In this document: one piece after another, positions 56,270 to 64,000 of the stretch
Position numbering within the stretch: the first letter of the stretch is position 1
Layout of the letters: every line of letters begins with the position of its first letter
Assembly (NCBI GenBank): GCA_932521035.1
Contig: OW051496.1
Span: 1,922,001-1,986,000 of the forward strand
DNA: 64,000 bases
From: Oscheius dolichura
Lineage: Eukaryota; Nematoda; Chromadorea; Rhabditida; Rhabditidae
Direction: 5' to 3'
Made by a program: the position numbers and the translations under genes
The notes under the pieces: generated by a model
What the model was told of the DNA's origin: nothing
The model's input: the letters and a program-made list of their open reading frames with translations, nothing else
The model's database searches: none

Positions 56270-59205
56270 ATGAACTATGACTCTGCTCGGGAAAAGTTCA
56301 GATCTTTAGAGAGGGAAGCTGAAATTGACAGATTGGTGGAAAGACAAAGTGGGTCCTTATAAATACTGTATCATTTCCATTTTTCAGGAATTTTAAAACC
56401 ACCGGAGGACCCAGTAATGGAAATGTATGAAGCACAGGCACTGGCAATAGAGACGCAATTGGAAGCAGACAAAGTAAAAAAGCAAAACGAAGAATTGAAA
56501 CGGCAAGTGAGAAGGCTTCAAGAGGACAGGAAGGGTAAGTTCACAAGTTCTCTTTCTCGTGAAAATTGGTCCCGTAGCGAAGGCGCGACAAACCTTTAAA
56601 TTCCGAGTCTTTCCCGTTGGAAATGGACTATAATTTCACGGTACAGATGCCAATTTTCAGGGAATTCTGCCACTTCCAGCACTACATACGAGACTGGGGA
56701 GAATTTTTGATAATATTGGGCGCGAACGTTTCTTGACGCTTCGCGTGTCATAATTCTACTCAGTCAAAGTTTGAGGGGCTACACATTTCTTTTTCGGGTC
56801 GGTTGGGATATGAGTGGGTTCATTAGAATCGTCTTGACGGGCTCTCCAACTAGGTCTTTGAATTTTTGAACTCGGCCGAGAAATGATCGAGATACGAACA
56901 CAAACACCCGACACACCCGTTTACGCCGCCGAAATTGATCGTTTTGCCTGTCTTAATGTCCATTTTAATTTGTTTGCTGACTTTTCAATTGCTTATTCCT
57001 ATCAGGAATCGGAAGAATTAACACAGTCAGTCCAGCTGGCGCCTTTATCACGGCTCTTATCGGGAAATCAACAGTTAGAGTCTCTCGGTCAGTCCTCGTA
57101 AATTAGAGAGTGGCCAGATTTCATGGTTCAGGAACCATTTGGATACCTTTTCGAGGAAAAATAATTGTTAATCTTCTTCTTTTTAGTTCTAAAACCATTC
57201 AAGGACCCCGTCCTGGCAACTTGCCAGGCGCAGGTCGTCGCGGCGAAGAAACAACTGGAAACAAACTGGCTACAGAGGGAAAAGAAGGAGGAATCCGAGA
57301 GAAACGTAATACAAGAGCTGGGGACGAAATGTGAGTAATTCCATAATAAAGACCTTGTGATGTTTCAGTAAGAACAACACCAACCAATAGATCCCCGTTT
57401 GAAGACGGTAAAAAATGGGAATTTTCGTTATAATTGAAAGTTTTACAGATCGGCCAACAGGCTATAACTTACGAAACGTGTATACAGAGAAGACCACCCC
57501 CGCGGAACAGCCCCATCGCAGAAGCGTTACTTTCCAGCAAAGTGATTATCAGATTCCGTCAGGAAGTGAGTTTAGGGACATGGAAAGGTTATAGTCTTTT
57601 TCCAAAAATATGGTTACCGTACCAGAATCGCTAAATCTTCAGCGCGGAACGTTTGGAGCAACAACGATCGGGATTTTCCATTTCGTTCAATTGTTCCCCA
57701 CCGTTTACCCAAAATGACCCGAAGTATGGTAACCCTATTTTTTGGAAAAGGACTATACGGTAGAAAACGAAATGGGATTCAAAACGGTCGGATATACAAG
57801 ACTTTGATCTTCGCTTCAAGACCAGAATACGCTATTTTCGACCATTGAAAGATTTTTTCTTGTAGTTTTTTTTGTCCATTTCCAATGGAAAAGCAAAATA
57901 TTTAGTTTCCGGCCTTTGGGAAGTTGGAAAATTAGGGAAATTTGGCCACGTACTATAATTCTCCTTTTTAGTCGATCGCCCGAAAAGCACATTCGGTGGC
58001 TTCGCTGGTGGTGAAGAGAAAGTCAACGTTCCTCCGCCACTGCCCCGGAAACCAGTGAAAGCTCTATATAAATTGGACAAGATTATGAAATGGAAACCTC
58101 TGACAGATATGAATGTGGCACGAAGATTTATAGCAAGCAGTTGTTTTGATTTGAATGGAGACATTTGGGCAGTTGGTGGACGGGGCAAACATAACGAAAG
58201 CTGCCTCAATAGTGTCGAAAAATACGATTTGATGGAAAATGTGTGGATGAACATGAGGTAAGTAGGCAGTATTTTGGCTATTTGGGATTATGTGGGATAA
58301 TTTCCCACTTGTGGCCCTCCATTGTCGATCCCCACCAAAGGCAAACATTATTGCTTTTTATTTTTACTAACTTTACATAGCGGTTCAATGTACGCTGTAC
58401 ATAGAAAACACCCAATTTCAGGTGCGCCCGTTTTTGGGTGTAAAGGGGTTGTGTCCGTATCTCGGTCATTTCTTGGTCGATTTCAAAAATTCAAAGACTT
58501 AGTTGGAGAGCGTCAAGACGATTATAACGATGCCGGGTACAGCTCAGTCTGACCAACAAAAAATCAGCAGTTTCACAAACTTTGCATGCCGCAACACACT
58601 GCGCCATTAGACAACGGCTGGAAAATGTCCGGCGTCTCCCTTTTGATTGTATGCATTATATTTTAAATCTTTTCAGAGGGATGCACTCTTCCAGATCAGC
58701 TGCTGCAGCAACAATTTGGAAGGATAGAATAGTTGTCAGTGGCGGATATACTCATAACACGACCATTACGAAAGCAGTCGAATGTTTTATTCCAGAAGTT
58801 GGTTTTTGGTCCGAACTTCCCTCTATGCCAATGCCTCTTGGTGCTCACTCGCTTGTTTCCCATGAGGATAAGCTCGTTCTAATGGGAGGCCTTGATGGAG
58901 AAAAAGCGTGTAACGCCGTCTGGGAGCTGGACCCTGCCCAACTAAAAGCAAATTGGAACCCGCTGCCAGCCATGAGATATCCGTCCGCCTTCTTCAGTGG
59001 AACAGCCCTCGACAATGAAATCTACGCAATTGGAGGATGGCAGGAAACTGAGGCATCGCTGAAGCGGGTGGAAATATTTGATGGAAAAAGTTGGCGACTG
59101 GGACCGTCTCTCCCGTATAAACTGTCCCACCATTCTGCTGTAATTATTCCCCAAGACTTGGCTGATCGTCTGTGTCTGTATAAACCAAGTAAATTTAGTT
59201 TTTAA
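56270..59205 (+). CDS. Coiled-coil kelch-like gene with altered first blade and Pro-rich linker
   Basis: Start at 56270 (MNYDSAREKFRSLEREAEID) a few bases after a TTCCAG acceptor. The exon at about 56388-56534 has the family helix (DPVMEMYEAQALAIETQLEA). A diverged repeat of it lies at about 57188-57330 (LKPFKDPVLATCQAQVVAAK). Further exons carry TPTNRSPFED and a long linker (DRPTGYNLRNVYTEKTTPAE). The kelch exon, about 57971-58258, lacks the normal ILIMGG and GEIYLFGG strands. It begins with a glycine/proline stretch (TFGGFAGGEEKVNVPPPLPR) fused to KALYKLDK, then IWAVGG. The last exon, about 58677-59205, has IVVSGG, LVLMGG, IYAIGG and ends SKFSF after the usual LCLYKP. The propeller may have five blades or be closed by a partner. 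Exon order is my reading of splice sites; frames are open. Confidence 0.7.
56690..56960. mobile_element. CATACATGGGC-family MITE copy
   Basis: ATTAGAATCGTCTTGACGGG, TTGAATTTTTGAACTCGGCC and GAGATACGAACACAAACACC match the family. Ends eroded. In an intron of the kelch-like gene at 56270-59205. Confidence 0.6.
57595..57765. mobile_element. Small inverted-repeat element
   Basis: TAGTCTTTTTCCAAAAATAT with GGTTACCGTA is mirrored by TATGGTAACCCTATTTTTTG and GGAAAAGGACTA. In an intron of the kelch-like gene at 56270-59205. Confidence 0.6.
58395..58570. mobile_element. CATACATGGGC-family MITE copy
   Basis: GTGCGCCCGTTTTTGGGTGT, GTATCTCGGTCATTTC, TTCAAAAATTCAAAGAC and GTCAAGACGATTATAA match the family. 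Between the two kelch exons at 58258 and 58677. Confidence 0.6.
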
Positions 59206-59354
59206 AACAGAAATCATGCGCTGTGTTTGGTGATGGTCATAATAAAAATATACGGTAGAAGCTGTACAAATGTCTCTTTGAAAGTGGAAAAATTTACCGA
59301 AAATCTGCCCCATTGTTCTCGAACAAACATTGCTAACATTCCAACTCCAACACA

Positions 59355-59556
59355 CCAAACAACTACAGTTGAACACGGCGCCAGTTCCTTGAGGCAGCAG
59401 AATCACACTCCGGTTGGTTTTTATTGAAAGAGAAATGGTCCGTTTTAGCCGCAATATGAAACCCCGCCACCTGTTCCTCCTCCCGGCTACAAAAACGAAG
59501 ATTATGGAGATGACTGGGATGAGGAGACGCGTATAATGACTACTACTCAATATCAG
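59355..59556 (+). CDS. Orphan Pro/Asp-rich exon pair
   Basis: An exon ending at 59411 (EHGASSLRQQNHTP) splices in phase across a 36-bp intron (GTTGG...TTTTAG) to 59448-59556 (PQYETPPPVPPPGYKNEDYG, then DDWDEETRIMTTTQYQ). The second part looks like a real unstructured, acidic, proline-rich tail. It could be an alternative 3' end of the kelch-like gene before it (a CCAA-GTAAAT donor exists near 59189) or a 5' part of the kinase gene after it; neither join is proven. Confidence 0.35.
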
Positions 59557-59755
59557 GTTAAATTTTACTACTTCAAATATTTGAGCATGCTGGAATGGAT
59601 TCTAGATGGAACCACCGCCTCTTCTGCTATTCATATGGTGTCGGTTCTTACCGTATTCAACCCAAAAAAAAGTGCAAGTTCAAAACCAGGGTCAATGGTA
59701 AACCTCGCCAAGCCCAAACCAAATGCGCGCCGCGCTCGAATAATTGGACCTTGCT

Positions 59756-59880
59756 TTTTTTTATGTCTATTTAGTTCAGAATTTTATGGCGGACAAGCTG
59801 GTATAGGTTATATTCCATAAGAATAAGAGATTGCTGAGATATCGATAGAAACGCTATTTTCACCTCAAAAACCCTATTTT
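59756..59880. repeat. One arm of the 28171-28441 palindromic element
   Basis: TTTATGTCTATTTAGTTCAG, AATTTTATGGCGGACAAGCT and GGTTATATTCCATAA match the left arm and centre. The right arm is absent. Confidence 0.7.
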
Positions 59881-59959
59881 AGACCCGGTTCTGTATTGCT
59901 CGCTTTTTGTACGATCGGTGAATCCTAACCACAACATCTGCCCACTTTTTCACATTTAG

Positions 59960-62900
59960 CTATGACTCTGCTCTGCAAACGTTGAGATCATTAGAAATAA
60001 AGAGGAAAGCCGAAATTGATAAATTGGTGCGACGTGGGGGAATGGGAAGCGTGGAGAGCGTTATCTCTCTCTCTCCCCTCCAGCCAGCAAAGTGCCTTTT
60101 CCTATCGACTTTCTCCACCAAGCAGACGAGCAATGCTACCCGGTAACTATTCATTCAGTTAAAATGTATTGTTTTTGAAGACATACAGTATTGTACCATA
60201 AGGGAGTTTAAAAATTTGAAGCAATTAGGAGAAGGAGCTGGGGGTATTGTTTCTGTAGGGAAACATGAGGGTTTTGGGTAAGTTCTAGAAAAGACAACGA
60301 GGAGAAGCTTTTCTTTAGACAAATTGCGGTAAAACAGTTCACTTCGTTACAAAGAAAATCCCCTGAAAAGTGCAAAAAGGAGATAGAAATTCTACATAAG
60401 GTATTTCTCATCAGATTTCGATTTTCCAGAGACCTCTTCCTCTATTTGACTCCCACTAGGGCTTCAGGCGGCCCGCGACCCCCTTGTTTTACTATTTTGG
60501 GAAAATCACCCTCTCCCTCTAATTCTCCAGATCATTTAGAGTTTTTATTCAAAAGAAATAACTGAAATTCCAGCACAGGCACCCAAATATCGTTCATTTG
60601 TATGGAATTCTGTGGAACGGAATAGATAAATCAATCTATTTGGGATATGTGATGGAATACATGAAAGATGGAAGCCTTCACGGCGGTTTGATACTTTTTG
60701 GGGCGATTATTTCAAGTTTTAGTCATTTACAACAAGGAGAAAAACTACGATTTGAGGACAATTTGTGTTTGGATAGAGCAAATAGCCCGTGGTTTGCAAT
60801 TTCTGCATAAAAATGGAATTATTCATCGGGATATCAAGCCGGCAAAGTAAAGGATCAGTTCTGAAAACTCCGTTGGATTTCAGTTTTTTGGTGGATGGCG
60901 ATAAGCTAAAATTAGCTGATTTTGGAATAGCCAAGAATGTTGACGGTATCAATCATATCACAACGGCAGGGTAGGTACACTTTTCTTCTTTATTTTCTCC
61001 CATCGATCTCTCATTTTTCTCCCTGGATAGCGGCCCCGGATACTCACAAAGTCTGTTCAGAGCCGGCACATATCGCTACATGGCACCCGAAGTGATGCGG
61101 GGGAAAAGCTGTACACCTTCTGATGTCTATTCGTTAGCAATAACTGTTTGGGAAATATTCCACAGAAAGTAAGAATTCCACACTTTCAAACCATTTATTT
61201 TAGGATACCATATTATGAGATGGGAAACGTGGCAAACGTTGATCTTGTGAACAAAATTCTCGCGGGCGCCCGCCCCTCTATAGAATCAAATAAAATGGAC
61301 GAGGAGATGGCAGGTCTAGTTCAAAAGTAGCAGAAGATTTGCCGTATTATATCGTTTCACGTTCAGATGTTGGCAGGAAAACCCATCCGATAGGTTGTCG
61401 GTAAAAGGAATTATGAATATATTTGGAGAACGTCTCTCAGGACAGCAAATGGGATTGAACAGAGTGAGTGAGACAATTAGATCTTTAATTAATACGTAAA
61501 TCAGCGTACGGATATAAATGTCAGTGAGTTACAAGAAAGTATGGAGGCAGTCACGTTAACTGGTTAGTTTGATGTTGTATTATGTTCTATTTGAGGTTTC
61601 CAATTTTTTGACTGTAATTCTTGACCAGATAATTCATTAATAGCAGTTCTTTCAGTTAATCGAAACGACGTAGCAAAAGGTTTTAATACTTCGGAGTGGA
61701 AATTGGGAAGTATTTCAAAACAAAAGGAACAGGAAACGGTGGGTCGAAGAAATTATGTGACTGTCAGGGATCTATAATAGCGTTTAAGGGCCCCGGCACG
61801 CCGTGAACGAGTCCTCCGCGCTTCGCGCGCATTTGAATTCTGAATGTTTTAGCGTTTTTTTTTTTTTTTCTAGCGCTTTCTTGACCTGCCTTCTATTGTT
61901 GATGTAAGGTCAAGTGATCAAAATAAAAATTTAAAACACGAAGAAACGTGCGAATTGCGCATGCACGAAGAACTCATTTCCCGCGCTTTCTCCAAGCCCG
62001 CGAAAATCCACAGTAAGCTTATTAGGTCCCTGACAATTCCTTAATGTCTTTGGAGAAAGCAGATCTCTCAGGGCAAATCAGAAAAGAAAACTGTGTGGTT
62101 ATTTTTGACAGTAGACTATTGTTTTAGATTTTGATAATCGGAGGAGAAAAAAATGAAACAGAATTCGCTGGTATGGCTGTATTGAGCGCTGACAGATCAG
62201 AATGGATAGAATTAAATTTGAAACTGCCTCATAAGGCTCAACTTAGTGGAGTAGTATATCTCAACGGAGAAATCTATCTATTCGGCGGTGCCAATTATCG
62301 TAAAGATTTGTATAAATTGGACAAAAATATGAAATGGATACGACTGGCTGATATGAATGAGAGGCGGAGATTTATTACGAATAGTTGTTTGGAATGGAAT
62401 GGATACATTTGGGTATTTGGAGGACGGAATGAAAATGATGAATACTTAAAAAGTGTGGAACGATATGATCCGAAGGAGGATAAATGGACACAGATGCCGT
62501 AAGTATTGTTTGCCTCTTATTTTCCGGGGAATGTCCTATCCTTTAGTACCAGTACTTTCTTTTTGGTAACACTTTCCCTGCCTTCAATAAAATGTTGAAA
62601 ATACCATAAAGTTTTAGAGAAATGGAAACTGCTAGATCTTGGGCTGCTACAGCATTATGGAATGATAAAATAATTATTTCTGGTGGATGGGATTCTGAGA
62701 AGACCGTTACAAAAACAATGGAATGTTTTGATCCGGAAGATGGTTGTTGGGCTAGGCTTCCCAATATGCCGACATATAGTGGCGGCCATTCTCTCGTCTC
62801 TTATAGAAATAAGCTCATTCTAATCGAAGGAGCTGGTAATGGACCATATGACACAGTTTGGGAGCTAGACCCTCAACAACCAAATGCTGAATGGAAACCG

Positions 62901-64000
62901 CTGCCACCAATGAAATATCCTTCCTATCGCTTCGCTGGAATAGTCCTTGACAATGAAATCTATGCAATTGGTGGGCAGCAAGGAGGAAAATTGCCAGACT
63001 TGAGTCGAGTTGAAATATTCGATGGAGAACGGTGGAGAGATGGGCCGTCTCTTCCTTATACTTCGCGTTGTATGTCCTCTGTGGTTATTCTCCAACACTT
63101 TGCTGTTCGTCTTTGTCAGTTTCAATCAAAAACTGTGAGTTTCTTTTTGACAGTAGACTATTGTTTTAGATTTTGATAATTGGAGGACTGAAAAATAATA
63201 AGACAGAATACGCTGGTATGGCAGTATTGAGCGGTGACCGGTCAGAATGGATAGAATTAAAATTGAAACTACCTTATGAGGCTAATGGTAGTGGAGCAAT
63301 CTATCTCAATGGGGAACTCTATCTATTCGGCGGTGCCAATTATCCTAAAGCGTTGTATAAATTGGACAAAAATATGAAATGGATACGACTGGCTGATATG
63401 AATGAGGGACGAAGAGGGATTGAAAATAACTGTTTGGAATGGAATGGATACATTTGGGTATTTGGAGGCAGGAATGAAAAGAATGAATTTCTAAAAAGTG
63501 TGGAACGATATGATCCGAAGGAGGATAAATGGACACTGATGCCGTAAGTAGAGTTTGCCTCTTATTTTCCGGGGAATGTCCTATCCTTTCGTACCAGTAC
63601 GTTCTTTTTGGCAACACTTTCCCTGCCTTCAATAAAATGTAGAAGATTGCCAGAGTATTTTAGAGAAATGGAAACTGCTAGAGCTTGGGCTGCTACAGCA
63701 TTATGGAATGATAAAATAATAATTTCTGGAGGATGGATTGCTGAGAAGACCGTTACAAAAACAATGGAATGTTTTAATCTCAAAGATGGTTGTTGGGTTG
63801 ATTTTCCCCATATGCCGACAGCTAGTGGTGGTCATTCTCTCGTGTCTTATAAAAATAAGCTCATTCTAATCGGAGGAACCGGTAAAGGAACATATAACAC
63901 CGTCTGGGAAATGGACCCTCAACAAACATATTCTGAATGGGAACCGTTGCCACCAATGAAATATCCTTCCTATCACTTCCCTGGAATAGTCCTTGACAAT
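59960..64000 (+). CDS. TKL-type protein kinase, coiled coil and two kelch propellers, 3' end off window
   Basis: The first visible exon, 59960 (YDSALQTLRSLEIKRKAEID), follows a TTTAG acceptor; its start codon is upstream or absent. A linker (PSKVPFPIDFLHQADEQCYP) leads to the kinase: LGEGAGGIV loop, IAVKQF lysine, KKEIEIL, VMEYMKDGSLH, IIHRDIKPANFLV, LADFGIAK, GTYRYMAPEV, SDVYSLAITVWEIFHR and KCWQENPSDRLSV. All catalytic residues are present; the style is MAP3K/TAK1-like. Coiled-coil exons (TDINVSELQESMEAVTLT; NDVAKGFNTSEWKLGSISKQ) match those of kelch-only paralogues. Propeller 1 is at about 62128-63133 (ILIIGG to FAVRLCQFQSKT). In place of a stop there is a donor, a 35-bp intron, and then propeller 2 from 63169 (ILIIGG), running off the end at LDN. 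Kinase on a kelch scaffold suggests substrate-docked signalling. Every junction is in phase. Confidence 0.8.
61757..62044. mobile_element. piggyBac-like MITE, ends eroded
   Basis: GACTGTCAGGGATC start and GGTCCCTGACAATTCCTTAA end. The interior is nearly identical to 33430-33734, but with an 11-bp deletion (GTAGCGTGCTC) and a longer T tract. In the intron between the coiled coil and first propeller of the kinase-kelch gene. Confidence 0.7.

Overview
The window is animal nuclear DNA, most likely from a nematode. Introns are very short (about 33-50 bp) with GT...TTTCAG borders. Several start codons lie within about 25 bases of a strong TTTCAG acceptor with no visible upstream exon, as expected for spliced-leader trans-splicing. 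One gene joins a chitin-binding domain to a C-type lectin domain. The species cannot be named from the sequence.

The main content is an expanded, rearranging family of genes encoding a short N-terminal helix (DPVMxMYEAQAxAxExQ), one or more coiled-coil exons and a six-bladed kelch propeller split over two exons. Minus-strand members lie at 1-3821, 4416-8247, 8537-10249, 13841-15284 (broken), 15594-19015 and 24717-27346. Plus-strand members lie at 1106-2378 (one in-frame stop, nested antisense in an intron of the first gene), 49730-55952, 56270-59205 and 59960 to the right edge. The members at 49730 and 59960 carry a TKL/MAP3K-like protein kinase domain upstream of the propeller. The one at 59960 is kinase, coiled coil, kelch, kelch. 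Its domains and their junctions are in phase.

Genes outside the family are: a secreted peritrophin/C-type lectin gene (11010-13173, minus); a small gene of unknown function (20466-20968, minus); a small basic-protein gene (22013-24235, plus) with a 1.8-kb repeat-filled intron; an SLC46-type major facilitator transporter (28827-33946, minus); and a small EGF-repeat type I membrane protein (45989-49327, plus).

The rest is mostly mobile DNA. I see piggyBac-like MITEs flanked by TTAA, an 8-bp-TSD element with a perfect duplication (35858-36373), a 1.6-kb hAT-like composite (6043-7641), a Tc1/mariner-like MITE (37620-38053), several palindromic elements, tRNA-derived SINEs and one LINE 3' end. 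Many sit in introns and account for the few long introns. From about 34 to 46 kb there is no convincing gene. A degenerate, mostly minus-strand motif (TGTTTTACC followed by a TATA-like box) recurs there.

All gene models were built by eye from splice signals, frame and similarity between paralogues inside the window. No database search was possible.
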